From Aurantibacillus circumpalustris (GTDB lineage Bacteria > Bacteroidota > Bacteroidia > B-17B0 > Aurantibacillaceae), in assembly GCF_029625215.1 (NCBI RefSeq), contig NZ_CP121197.1, positions 2,790,001 to 2,854,000 on the forward strand: DNA of 64,000 nucleotides, written 5' to 3'. Made by a program: the position numbers and the translations under genes. Positions 8,721-17,718 of the stretch are shown piece after piece. The notes under the pieces are model-generated. The model made no database searches and was not told where the DNA came from. It saw only the letters and a list, made by a program, of their open reading frames with translations. How positions within the stretch are numbered: position 1 is the stretch's first letter; each line of letters begins with the position of its first letter.

Positions 8721-10238
8721 ATGAGCTTCGAAGAAGAGTTTGATAAGATAATAAGACGAAAGGCAGAGGAAGAGAACTATCCTTTTGATGAACAGAACTG
8801 GAACAAGACCAACAGTATTTTGGATGCAGAAAGAAAAGTTGCGTCTATAAATAAATTGAAAAGATTTTATTTGCCTGTTGCGTATACTGTAATTCTCAGT
8901 TCTATTGGATTTGTTGCTTATAACGTTTTTAAGACTGAAAATGCAAACACTCCAGATAATGTTGTTTCCCATAAGACTATTTTGGAGAATAAAATGGATC
9001 AACCTAAAAACTCAAACACAGAGAATGAGCAAATGATTGAAAATAGTTTAAGTTCTCTAATAATTGAATCACCAGAACGTTTAAACAATACAAAACCTAT
9101 TCTAGTTGCTGAATCTGAAATTAAAACTCAATCTGCTGACTTAAAAAGTAATTCTGAAAAATTTGTTGAGTCTGGTTCTGCAAAAACGAAAACAATTCCA
9201 AACACTTCTGAAATTAGCAATTCCGGACAAGAAATAAACTTAAAAGGTGCTGAAGTAACTTCGAGTAAGAGTGATTTGTCTGGTTTAAGTGCAGAGCCAA
9301 TTAACTCTGACGATCCAACTACCAGTAATTCTAAAAGCGATGTTAGTAAGGATGATGGTGAAATAACCCAAGCTAGAACTAGCACCGGTGAATTAAGCAC
9401 TGCTTCGATAAATAAAGAACAATCGCTTTCAAAAAGCAAGAGTGATGTTCAAGCTAATTTTTCTGGTATAGAAGAAACTACTTTGAAAATAGAATTCCTA
9501 TCAGCAGTTCACTCCTTTATTCCTCTAGAACAAAATGAGTCTGATTTAGTTTCTACTCCATTTACTTTTTTAAAGCGTTATGACGACGATTACTACGAAA
9601 AAAACATAAAACGAAAAATACATTATTTCAATCTTGAAGCAGGAGCGGCTTATCTCTTAGGTTGGAAAGCAAAAGAGGGTAGCGATGGACAAGGTTTTAA
9701 TTGGTTCGCAGGCGTTAATTACGGTCGTTACCTCACAAATAAAACAAGTATTAGTTTTGGTATTCAGGCATATTCGATAACTAATATTAAACAACCATTC
9801 TATCAAATTGCTCAAAAAGAATATGGCTTCGGATCGGTTAGTATTTATACAAAAATAACTACAAGTCAATTGTATTATATTGCTGTACCTTTAAAATTTA
9901 ACTATCATATTAATGCTACTAATGAAGTAGGATTGGGGCTGAACGCTGCGTATTTAATAAGCGCAAAAAGCAACAAATCAAAATATTATGTGCTTGATGG
10001 TGAAGAAAAAAGTATCGGTTCTGACAATGGTAATAGTAATTCTATATATGAAGGAACAAATACTATTAACCTTATGTTAACAGCGCAATACAAAGCAACA
10101 CTTAGCAAACGTCTTGGCTTAAGTCTTGAACTTAATTATGGAATCACTGATATTTTTAAAAACATGGGTGATATAAAAACTTCTGAAACACCAGTTGGTA
10201 TTCGTTTAGGATTAAACTATACCTTATTTGATAAATAA
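8721..10238 (+). CDS. Anti-sigma-like, transmembrane and outer-membrane barrel fusion protein
   Basis: 505 residues. Residues 1-48 are charged and presumably cytoplasmic (FEEEFDKIIRRKAEEE, a conserved Trp at 27, then ILDAE), like the short N-termini of Bacteroidota anti-sigma proteins. One helix spans about 49-70. Residues 71-265 form a Ser/Asn/Glu/Thr-rich low-complexity linker. About 290-505 is a beta-strand-rich domain resembling the PorT/OMP_b-brl porin-like family, ending NYTLFDK. No cleavable signal peptide is seen. The predicted topology runs cytoplasm, inner membrane, periplasm, outer membrane in one chain. It follows the ECF sigma gene by 4 nt and probably controls it (inference). 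Confidence 0.8.
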   Translation: MSFEEEFDKIIRRKAEEENYPFDEQNWNKTNSILDAERKVASINKLKRFYLPVAYTVILSSIGFVAYNVFKTENANTPDNVVSHKTILENKMDQPKNSNTENEQMIENSLSSLIIESPERLNNTKPILVAESEIKTQSADLKSNSEKFVESGSAKTKTIPNTSEISNSGQEINLKGAEVTSSKSDLSGLSAEPINSDDPTTSNSKSDVSKDDGEITQARTSTGELSTASINKEQSLSKSKSDVQANFSGIEETTLKIEFLSAVHSFIPLEQNESDLVSTPFTFLKRYDDDYYEKNIKRKIHYFNLEAGAAYLLGWKAKEGSDGQGFNWFAGVNYGRYLTNKTSISFGIQAYSITNIKQPFYQIAQKEYGFGSVSIYTKITTSQLYYIAVPLKFNYHINATNEVGLGLNAAYLISAKSNKSKYYVLDGEEKSIGSDNGNSNSIYEGTNTINLMLTAQYKATLSKRLGLSLELNYGITDIFKNMGDIKTSETPVGIRLGLNYTLFDK

Positions 10239-10244
10239 ACAACA

Positions 10245-11387
10245 ATGAAAAAAATTGTAATTTATATTTCATTTTTTCCACTAATATTTTCTTTTTGTAG
10301 AAAACAAGAAAATTTACCTGAGCCTGAAATTACAGACCCTCATTTCTTTGTTAAATGTGTTATGGATGGTCAAGCTTTAGATCTTGAGGCGGGGAATGAA
10401 GAGTATTATATGAATTCATCTTGGTACCATCAAGACTCAGATTACGTTTTTGTTTATAAGGCTAATTTGGCTAAACAAATTGGAGTTGGTTATCAAATAA
10501 CTATTTTATTTAATGATAACAAATATTCAGACCCAAATGATAAGATGAGTCCCGATAGTGCATTAATAATTGGAACCCATTTATACAATGATCAAAACTT
10601 ATCAGATGCTACTCAAATGATAAAATTTGAACCGGTAAAATCTGAGGTTTCTAATTCTTCATACTCTTGGTTAATTAATGATGGATCTACTATAACTACC
10701 TATGGTGTCCCTGGAATTGAGGATAGGTATTCAATTTCAGAAATTTTAAATGTGGGGAAAACATATTCTGTTACTTTTAATTATGATGATCCTTCTGGTG
10801 TTTGTAGCGCCCCACCTTTAACAAATGTGTTTAAAATGGGTAGCAGCTTACAAGCCACAGTTAATTCTGTTCGTGATATCAATACCCCTGATTTAAAGTA
10901 TACATTAAGTTATTCACTACTGGATTCAAATAAAAATCTTGAATGCACATGGACCTTACCGGATGCAACAAATGAAACCACACCGACGTTTAGCAGAATA
11001 TTTACTCCTGGAGTACATCTAATTAACCTGAAATTAAGGGATAAGAATTCTGGTGAGGTTTGTAGTACTGTATATCAATTAGATGCTTCTGGAAACAATT
11101 GTACTGCTAATTATAATGCTGTTTTTTCTCCAATTCATAATAAGAGATTGTACGCTTCTATAACCATCCTGTTAACTGATCCAAATGGCATTGTATATAG
11201 CTCAAAAAATCTTGTTCAACCAAATGAAAGTAATTTTGAAATTACTTCTGTTATTGATTATAAAGTCAATGAAAAAAACGAAAAAACTAAAAGTATTGGA
11301 GTTCGATTTAATTGTGTAGTAAAGAACGGTAATAATGAAATTAGTCTGAAAAACGGAACTGCTAAGGTAGCCGTCGCATACAAATAA
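10245..11387 (+). CDS. Hypothetical lipoprotein, third gene of ECF operon
   Basis: 380 residues, starting 6 nt after the barrel-fusion gene. The signal peptide ends FFPLIFSFC with RKQ after the cysteine, a lipoprotein-type site. The body is predicted beta-rich; around residues 205-275 (YSLLDSNKNLECTWTLPD, then FTPGVHLINLKLRD) it resembles an Ig/PKD-like fold. No catalytic motif is visible. Its place suggests a periplasmic or surface partner of the sigma/anti-sigma pair, or a target co-expressed with it. A strong bidirectional terminator follows. Confidence 0.8.
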   Translation: MKKIVIYISFFPLIFSFCRKQENLPEPEITDPHFFVKCVMDGQALDLEAGNEEYYMNSSWYHQDSDYVFVYKANLAKQIGVGYQITILFNDNKYSDPNDKMSPDSALIIGTHLYNDQNLSDATQMIKFEPVKSEVSNSSYSWLINDGSTITTYGVPGIEDRYSISEILNVGKTYSVTFNYDDPSGVCSAPPLTNVFKMGSSLQATVNSVRDINTPDLKYTLSYSLLDSNKNLECTWTLPDATNETTPTFSRIFTPGVHLINLKLRDKNSGEVCSTVYQLDASGNNCTANYNAVFSPIHNKRLYASITILLTDPNGIVYSSKNLVQPNESNFEITSVIDYKVNEKNEKTKSIGVRFNCVVKNGNNEISLKNGTAKVAVAYK

Positions 11388-11410
11388 GGAATTGAAAAGA
11401 TTTTTCAAAA

Positions 11411-11447
11411 AGAAACCCCGCCTTTAGAAAAGGCGGGGTTTCTTTTT
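11411..11447. terminator. Bidirectional intrinsic terminator
   Basis: Perfect 15-bp stem (arms 11411-11425 and 11429-11443) with a 3-nt loop and T/A tracts on both sides. It sits between the convergent lipoprotein and DUF2911 genes and can serve both. Confidence 0.93.
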
Positions 11448-11461
11448 ATTTAAAGAATAAT

Positions 11462-12313
11462 TTACTTCTTGTTCTCTGCAATTAATTTCTGAGCTTGAGC
11501 AACATAATCATCGTTTTTAGCTTCTGTCGCTATCGTAATTACTTTTTCAGCACTTGCAACCGCGCCTTTAATGTCTTTTTGCTTTACCTGTATTTTTGCT
11601 TTCAACATAACCATCCAAAAACCTTTTGGATTAGCGGCAATTGCCTTATCAACCCATTCACCTGCTTTTACAAGGTCTTTTCCGCTTTCGTAATAATAAC
11701 TTGCAGCTTGAAAGTACGGACGATTATCGTTCACGACTTTAGCTTCAATGTCTTTCATTATTTTTGAATCAATATCTGCCACAACAGCAAAAGTAACACT
11801 CGTTTTTTCCCAGTTAAGTTCAACGTTAACGGTACTTGATGTTATATCGGCAAAATTAATGGTTAACGTTTCTACTTTATCATTTAATGCCCTAGGCTTA
11901 ACAGTAAAATGAGCAACATCGTTTTCCTTTTTGTAATCTGCTACATTACCACCTAGTGTTAAATCTTTATAGATAATTATTTCCCAATTATCTTTTCCTG
12001 GTACAGTATATAAAGCGTAAGTTCCTGCAGGTATTGCATTTCCTTCTACTTTTACATCATCACCAAAAGTTATTTTTGTTGAAGCATTAGCTCCTGTGCG
12101 CCACACTTTACCAAAAGGTACAACATCACCGTAAACTAGACGGCCTTTTGCGCCTGGGCGAGAATATTCGATTGAAATATCTGATAAAGCAAAAGCTTGT
12201 TTAACAGTTTGTAATGGGCTTGGCGCAGGCACTTTTAATTGTGCGTTTAAAGTGGTGCTTGATATCGCAGCAATTGCAACACCAACTGAAAATAATTTTA
12301 ATTTTTGAATCAT
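11462..12313 (-). CDS. DUF2911 domain protein with TPR-like C-terminus
   Basis: 283 residues. The signal peptide ends around TTLNAQ. DUF2911 covers about residues 30-185: SDISIEYSRPGAKGRLVYG, then VVPFGKVWRTGANASTKI and GNAIPAGTYALYTVPG. Residues about 195-283 are helical with repeats resembling tetratricopeptide repeats (AASYYYESGKDLVKAGEW, AIAANPKG). It should be exported to the periplasm or beyond; the family has no known biochemical role. It has its own promoter and is probably monocistronic. Confidence 0.9.
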   Translation of the reverse strand: MIQKLKLFSVGVAIAAISSTTLNAQLKVPAPSPLQTVKQAFALSDISIEYSRPGAKGRLVYGDVVPFGKVWRTGANASTKITFGDDVKVEGNAIPAGTYALYTVPGKDNWEIIIYKDLTLGGNVADYKKENDVAHFTVKPRALNDKVETLTINFADITSSTVNVELNWEKTSVTFAVVADIDSKIMKDIEAKVVNDNRPYFQAASYYYESGKDLVKAGEWVDKAIAANPKGFWMVMLKAKIQVKQKDIKGAVASAEKVITIATEAKNDDYVAQAQKLIAENKK

Positions 12314-12350
12314 GGTTTTAGAAATTAGTTTAATATTAATTTTAAGTGGC

Positions 12351-12358
12351 TAAAGATA
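12351..12358 (-). promoter_or_regulatory. -7 box of DUF2911 gene (TATCTTTA on minus)
   Basis: Minus-strand TAnnTTTA match, 37 nt before the ATG at 12313. Confidence 0.45.
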
Positions 12359-12450
12359 AAAATTTATGATACTATTAAGTTTAACAAATAACCATTAAAC
12401 ATTTTTTACCATTTGTATTTAGACAAAATGGCGTAAATACTATAAATCTT

Positions 12451-15400
12451 TTAAAATGATTTATTAATTCCAAGCATCCATCTGAATTGAAAATAATCTT
12501 TTTCAGCAAATGGTAATCGGCTAATAAAAAATGGACAATCAAAACGAATAGTAAGTGGTTTTATTCCATATAACTTGCCCCATCGAACAATACTCAAGGT
12601 AGTTCCAATGCCGGCATCACCCATAACGTCACTCATAGCAATGGCCCTATCTGGAGAGTTTGTATTAATGCTACCAACATCACCGAATAAATAAGGTTGA
12701 ATTTTAATACTGTTTTTCAAAAATTTTGGATTAAAGCGTTTGAAAAATTCTCCAAATTCTATTTCTGTATTAATTGAAATGCCGGTTGTGCCTTTGTAAT
12801 TATAGCTTAGTGATCCGTTTGAGTTTTGCTGCGCAAGTAAATACCCTGAGAAACCTCTTAAATTTAAGCCACCACCTGCAGTAAAATGATTTGTTGTAAC
12901 CCCATAACCGCCCCAGTCAGGCGGTATAATACCCATTGAACGTGTGTACTTATTACCCATAAGCTCTTCGTTATTTGCTCCGGCGGCAAATAACATCGAC
13001 TCAGATGGTAGTTTATTTCCAAAACCAATCTGTCCGAATACGCGTGTATTGATATTGATTTTGCCCAGATCGTTTTTGTTTACAACCGAAAGAGTTGCTG
13101 CTGAAAAATCGTAATCATTGGTAAATGCAGCTGTACGAACATTCAAGAGTATATTTCCTGTGCCTCGTCTATACCTGTAATCATGCTCTAACCCAATATG
13201 AATAGCACTGTTAAGTTTTTGATAACCCCATTCTTGCGGATTGATAAGATACACCATGTCCTGCGGAAGGTCCCGCCACATAGCCTTTAGATGTGTATAC
13301 ACTCTCGTTTTCTCATTATTACTTTTCTTTTCAAAACCTAGTGTTCCGCCGTCGAGTCCATCTAAAGATTTTGCTTGTAAATAAATATTAGATTTTTTTA
13401 TAAAACGATTGGTTGCGGTTTTGTAATCAAACCAAAATGAAATGGTATTGTATTTATTTTTAATTGTATTGTAATCATTTGTTATTTTTTTAAGATAAGC
13501 TTGGCCTAATCCGGAGCTAAAAAATAACCCAAATTCAAAAACATGTTTTGTTCTCAAATAATCACCACTTAATACAGCACCAATTTTAGCACCGTCATAA
13601 CCATTATACCAAATCCCAGGCCTTACACGCATGTCGTACCGTTTCCAGTTTGGCGGATTGTATACTTTTGAATCAAAACGTAAACTTATTCTGCCGTGTT
13701 TTGAATTATTTGTCATGTCTACATCAGCTAATCGATAAGATGGATCGATGATGACGTTCTTTATTTTAGTTCCAATATCGAGAGTTGCAGTATAAGTTGT
13801 TTTTAATTTTGGACCCCAGCCGATCCAGCGGGGTAGGGTAGTAGCTCTGGTAGGTCTTTCAAACCATGTATTTGGAATGTAAAAGTGGCGCGCAGAATCA
13901 TTTGCATCGATGACAGCAAAATCAATTGGCATTTGCATACTCCCTTTACGCTTAAAAGTAATTTCATATACACCCTTTTTTTTGCGCTTAATACGACCTA
14001 CTTTATAGTCAATAGTTTTTGAGGTTTCCAGCCATTCATCAAAGAACCAATTAAGATCAATGCCAGCGTACATAATAATTGAATTTCTAAAATCTTCGGG
14101 ATAGGGATGGGCAAATTTCCATTGATCGAAATAATGTTGCATGGATTTGTCGAACAGGGCGCGACCTAAAACATATTCTAAATTTTTCAACATGGCTGCG
14201 GTTTTTGTGTAGGATTGTCCGTAACCACCACCATGTCTTATCGCTCCATTGAAGTCATCTGCATGAGTATTAAGTGGAGTCTCTTCACCCTTTATAACAG
14301 CGTTGTTATAAAAAGAATTATAAATTTGATCATCAAGGATTCTTGAAGGCTCTGTAAAACGCTCAATGTATTTGCTTTTTGGTTTTGGTTCTATGGTTAA
14401 TGGACCATCAATAAACTGATAGGTATCTGCTGTGTAAAATTGCGTAAAACCTTCGTCCATATATGCTCTATAGTTTTCATTCGTGCCAAGCATTCCTTGA
14501 AACCAGTTGTGAGTCATTTCATGAATCAATAAAGTTCTGTAGTCTGGATCAAATCCCCCACATAGCACGAGCATTGGGTACTCCATCCCATCTTGAGCAT
14601 CAGCTACAATCATTTTTGGATGATGATATGGGCCAATATTATAAGAATTAACATCAAGTGTTTTTGCAATGTACTGTGGTGCGTTATACCAGCCGGCTGC
14701 ATGCGGTTCTTGCACAAGGGCAATGCAGCGCACGCCATTCCAATTTGTTTCACCAATGCGGTAATTGGGATCTGCCGTGAATGCGAAATCATGCACATTA
14801 ATCGCAGAAAACTTCCATGTTTTTTTACTACCGTCTTTTTTAATAATGGTTGAAGGGGTCGAATTAAAAGGCTTTTTAAGGAAGTTAGCAAGGTTGAGCT
14901 TCCTTTTTAAAGTGTCAGGTAAAACTTCTTTTTCATTTATTAATGTTCCAGTGCCATCCGCAACATAGTCGTTAGGCATGGTCATTTCCACATAAAAAGA
15001 ACCAAAGTCACCATAAAACTCATGGTCCATATGTTGATCAGTATTCCAACCAAATTTTCGATCTATAACTGTAATGCGCGGATACCAGTGCACCACATCG
15101 TAGTGTTTCTTTCCAAACGAATTAAACATCTTCATTCGGTTACGGATTGCTTCCTTATCAAAATATGTTTTAAAATTTAACTTAAATGTTGTAGACTCGC
15201 CCGACTTTAAAACTTTAGGTAGATAAACTTTTAAGATTGTATTGTCTAGTTCTGTTTTTAATTCTTGACCATTTACGGTGATCGTTTCAACTTCTGTACC
15301 GAGATTTTTTCCGCGGTATTTTCCAAATTTTAAATTGTAGTTGTTGTTTTTGTAAAGATCAGCGCTGTAGGAATCTTTTGTATTTCCGTTACTGTAAAGA

Positions 15401-15684
15401 TGAAAATAAACGTATGAAATATCGAAAGGCGAATTGTTCCAGTAGATAAGTTCTTCAACACCACTTAAAATATCAGAGCTGTCGTTAATTTCTGCCTTAA
15501 TGTTATAATGTACATCCTGCTGCCAGTATCCTTCATAAGGCTTTCTGTTTTTCCAGTAGAGTGGGTTAGTGGCAGAACGAAAGTCGAGATATTCAGTTTG
15601 AGAAGATAAACTGAAGCACTGAAAAATAAATAAAAATAGAATATACTTTAGCAACGAGATTTTTATGCTGTATTTTAAGATCAT
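12451..15684 (-). CDS. M1-family metallopeptidase with C-terminal barrel-like domain
   Basis: 1077 residues from ATG 15684. A TTG 21 codons upstream lies before the likely -7 box and spoils the signal peptide. An M1 N-terminal domain precedes the catalytic domain, with exopeptidase motif GMEYP (about 366-370; GxMEN-like) and zinc site HEMTH (388-392) plus Glu411, the M1 HExxH-X18-E signature. From about residue 690 the protein is beta-strand-rich with alternating aromatics; about 942-945 reads LRGF, followed by strands ending in a C-terminal Phe (GINKSF). This resembles the C-terminal half of an Omp85/surface-antigen barrel. The protein may be an aminopeptidase held in the outer membrane. The barrel assignment is inference. 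Confidence 0.88.
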   Translation of the reverse strand: MILKYSIKISLLKYILFLFIFQCFSLSSQTEYLDFRSATNPLYWKNRKPYEGYWQQDVHYNIKAEINDSSDILSGVEELIYWNNSPFDISYVYFHLYSNGNTKDSYSADLYKNNNYNLKFGKYRGKNLGTEVETITVNGQELKTELDNTILKVYLPKVLKSGESTTFKLNFKTYFDKEAIRNRMKMFNSFGKKHYDVVHWYPRITVIDRKFGWNTDQHMDHEFYGDFGSFYVEMTMPNDYVADGTGTLINEKEVLPDTLKRKLNLANFLKKPFNSTPSTIIKKDGSKKTWKFSAINVHDFAFTADPNYRIGETNWNGVRCIALVQEPHAAGWYNAPQYIAKTLDVNSYNIGPYHHPKMIVADAQDGMEYPMLVLCGGFDPDYRTLLIHEMTHNWFQGMLGTNENYRAYMDEGFTQFYTADTYQFIDGPLTIEPKPKSKYIERFTEPSRILDDQIYNSFYNNAVIKGEETPLNTHADDFNGAIRHGGGYGQSYTKTAAMLKNLEYVLGRALFDKSMQHYFDQWKFAHPYPEDFRNSIIMYAGIDLNWFFDEWLETSKTIDYKVGRIKRKKKGVYEITFKRKGSMQMPIDFAVIDANDSARHFYIPNTWFERPTRATTLPRWIGWGPKLKTTYTATLDIGTKIKNVIIDPSYRLADVDMTNNSKHGRISLRFDSKVYNPPNWKRYDMRVRPGIWYNGYDGAKIGAVLSGDYLRTKHVFEFGLFFSSGLGQAYLKKITNDYNTIKNKYNTISFWFDYKTATNRFIKKSNIYLQAKSLDGLDGGTLGFEKKSNNEKTRVYTHLKAMWRDLPQDMVYLINPQEWGYQKLNSAIHIGLEHDYRYRRGTGNILLNVRTAAFTNDYDFSAATLSVVNKNDLGKININTRVFGQIGFGNKLPSESMLFAAGANNEELMGNKYTRSMGIIPPDWGGYGVTTNHFTAGGGLNLRGFSGYLLAQQNSNGSLSYNYKGTTGISINTEIEFGEFFKRFNPKFLKNSIKIQPYLFGDVGSINTNSPDRAIAMSDVMGDAGIGTTLSIVRWGKLYGIKPLTIRFDCPFFISRLPFAEKDYFQFRWMLGINKSF

Positions 15685-15702
15685 AGTTAATAATATAGAG
15701 CC

Positions 15703-15710
15703 TAAATATA
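15703..15710 (-). promoter_or_regulatory. -7 box of M1 peptidase gene (TATATTTA on minus)
   Basis: Minus-strand TAnnTTTA match, 18 nt before ATG 15684. It supports that start over the TTG at 15747. Confidence 0.45.
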
Positions 15711-15773
15711 AGAAACTGTTTGCGCTCAAGGACACTAAATTCCCCAATTTATATGCTAAATCTGAATTTTTAA

Positions 15774-15791
15774 ATACTATTTTTATAGTAT
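15774..15791. repeat. Hairpin in divergent intergenic region
   Basis: ATACTAT, TTTT, ATAGTAT: perfect 7-bp arms, ending 15 nt before the DUF1028 gene. It may be an operator or leader hairpin. Confidence 0.4.
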
Positions 15792-15806
15792 CAAACCCTA
15801 TGAATT

Positions 15807-16820
15807 ATGAGAATTAGGAATGTTTATGTCGCAGTAATCTTATCGTGTAATGTTTTTTCAAATGCACAAGATACCTTTTCAATTTTAGCATTTGATTCAA
15901 TTACCGGCGAAGTTGGAGCAGCTGGAGCATCATGTGTTGACCTATTCCCGTTTCCAGCATACTCAAACCATTTTATTGCGGAAATTTTTCCAGGTGAAGG
16001 AGCAATTGCAACACAGGCAGCTTATATAGCTGCCAACCAAATTAATGCCAAAAATCGCTTTACAGCTGGTGATAGTCCAACTCAAATAATAAATTGGCTT
16101 CAGGCAAATGACGCGCAATCCACAATTGATGCACAAACGAGGCAATATGGAGTCGTGCGTATGAACACCAGCAATCCGAAATCTGCTGGTTTTACAGGAG
16201 CGAACTGCATGAATTATAAAAATCATATTACAGGACCTAATTATTCCATTCAAGGAAATATTTTATTAGGCCAGATGGTTTTGGATTCGATGGAGGCTAG
16301 GTTTAACAGGGAACCTGGTGATTTGGCCTGTAAATTAATGGCAGCAATGGAAGGCGCAAAAATGATTGGTGCTGATTCAAGATGCACTTCCAATGGATCA
16401 TCGTCTTTGTTTGCTTTTTTAAAAGTTGCTCAACCTGGCGATTTGTTTGGACAACCCTCTTTGCTTGTTTCGCTTAAAACACCAGCCAATTCTGGTATTG
16501 AACCAATTGATTCATTACAAATATTATTCAATGCAGAAAGAACATGCACCTACACAGCAGTGGGATTAGAAGAACATATCGAACAGCTTATAAATTTTCA
16601 ACTTTTTCCTAATCCAAGTAGCGATAAAGTTGTTTTGCGTTCCAATAACCCATACAAGGAGTATACTTGGCTTATTCGAAATATACTTGGAGCCAAAATA
16701 GAATCTGGCACAGATAAGGGACAAATAGAAATCAATACTTTAGGTTGGAAAAAAGGCTTGTATACGATTGAAATTAGAGTTGAGAAGACCAGAATTATTA
16801 AAAAATTTACTGTGAATTGA
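15807..16820 (+). CDS. DUF1028 domain protein with T9SS type A sorting domain
   Basis: 337 residues. The signal peptide ends near SNAQ. Residues about 22-245 match DUF1028 (DTFSILAFDSITGEVGAAGA, then GEGAIATQAAYIAAN). This family resembles Ntn hydrolases, but its activity is not established. The C-terminal ~75 residues form a T9SS type A sorting domain: FPNPSSDKVVLRS, then KGLYTIEIRVE and the KKFTVN end. The protein is therefore predicted to cross the outer membrane by T9SS and be anchored or released at the surface. Transcribed divergently from the M1 peptidase gene. Confidence 0.9.
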   Translation: MRIRNVYVAVILSCNVFSNAQDTFSILAFDSITGEVGAAGASCVDLFPFPAYSNHFIAEIFPGEGAIATQAAYIAANQINAKNRFTAGDSPTQIINWLQANDAQSTIDAQTRQYGVVRMNTSNPKSAGFTGANCMNYKNHITGPNYSIQGNILLGQMVLDSMEARFNREPGDLACKLMAAMEGAKMIGADSRCTSNGSSSLFAFLKVAQPGDLFGQPSLLVSLKTPANSGIEPIDSLQILFNAERTCTYTAVGLEEHIEQLINFQLFPNPSSDKVVLRSNNPYKEYTWLIRNILGAKIESGTDKGQIEINTLGWKKGLYTIEIRVEKTRIIKKFTVN

Positions 16821-16900
16821 TGTTTTGCCAAACTTGGACAAAAATGACTGAAAATATCTGTGCTATTATGCCTGATTTTCAACAAAATGTGTCCTTTTTT

Positions 16901-16930
16901 TTTGCCTTTTCAATTAATTGAGTATATTTG
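16901..16930 (+). promoter_or_regulatory. Promoter of rpsF-rpsR-rplI
   Basis: TTTG at 16901-16904, 18 nt spacer, TATATTTG at 16923-16930. This fits the Bacteroidota two-box promoter well, 23 nt before the rpsF ATG. Confidence 0.7.
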
Positions 16931-16953
16931 CACCCCTATTTAAAAAATAAACA

Positions 16954-17325
16954 ATGGAAAAACGCTATGAGACGGTCTTCATTTTAACTCCCGTTTTGTC
17001 TGATGATCAGGCAAAGGAGGCCGCAAAAAAAATTAAAAAAACCATCACAGATCTGGGAGGCAAGATTGTGAATGAAGAGAACTGGGGCCTAAAAAAATTG
17101 GCTTACCCTATTCAAAAGAAAACAACTGGATTCTATCACTTACTTGAGTTTGCAGGTGAAGGACAAGAAATTATCAACGCGCTTGAATTAACTTTCAAAC
17201 GTGATGAGCGTATTCTTCGTTTCTTAACTGTGGCTTTAGACAAGCACGCTATGGCTTATGCTGACAAACGTAAAGGTTTAGTTGCTGACGGTAAGATTAA
17301 GAAAAAAGAAACAGCAACTTCTTAA
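16954..17325 (+). CDS. rpsF: 30S ribosomal protein bS6
   Basis: 123 residues. [19 protein letters not shown], the central [21 protein letters not shown] and the [14 protein letters not shown] segment are diagnostic of bS6. It binds bS18 on the platform of the small subunit. First gene of rpsF-rpsR-rplI, under its own promoter. In Bacteroidota, bS6, bS18 and bS21 have been shown to help hold the anti-Shine-Dalgarno end of 16S rRNA, which matters for the SD seen before rplI. Confidence 0.97.
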   Translation: MEKRYETVFILTPVLSDDQAKEAAKKIKKTITDLGGKIVNEENWGLKKLAYPIQKKTTGFYHLLEFAGEGQEIINALELTFKRDERILRFLTVALDKHAMAYADKRKGLVADGKIKKKETATS

Positions 17326-17353
17326 TGGTTTAATTAATTAAAGTTTAAAAAAA

Positions 17354-17620
17354 ATGGCAGCACCAAAAGATATAAGATATCTAAACCCTCCAACAGCGGA
17401 GGCAAAAAAGAAAAAATATTGCCGCTTCAAAAAAAGTGGAATTAAGTATATTGATTACAAAGACCCTGATTTTCTATTGAAATTCGTTAACGAACAAGGT
17501 AAATTGTTACCACGTCGTTTAACTGGTACTTCTTTGAAATTTCAGCGTAAAGTGGCACAAGCTGTAAAACGTGCCCGTCACTTATCATTAATGCCTTACG
17601 TGGCCGATTTAATGAAATAA
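17354..17620 (+). CDS. rpsR: 30S ribosomal protein bS18
   Basis: 88 residues. [19 protein letters not shown], then [20 protein letters not shown] and [12 protein letters not shown] are the standard bS18 core. It pairs with bS6 at the 30S platform, next to the 3' end of 16S rRNA. It begins 28 nt after rpsF with an A-rich leader and no Shine-Dalgarno sequence. Confidence 0.97.
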   Translation: MAAPKDIRYLNPPTAEAKKKKYCRFKKSGIKYIDYKDPDFLLKFVNEQGKLLPRRLTGTSLKFQRKVAQAVKRARHLSLMPYVADLMK

Positions 17621-17702
17621 TAATCAACTCTAAAAAGTAAAAAATATTATTATTCGGTATGGCATTAGCATCAAATAAAAGAACACATGCCAAATAATCA
17701 AT

Positions 17703-17710
17703 TAAGGAGG
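17703..17710 (+). promoter_or_regulatory. Strong Shine-Dalgarno before rplI
   Basis: TAAGGAGG followed by 8 nt and the rplI ATG. A full-strength SD is exceptional here; rpsF and rpsR have none. Its use may depend on whether the anti-SD is free. Confidence 0.75.
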
Positions 17711-17718
17711 AAAACAAA

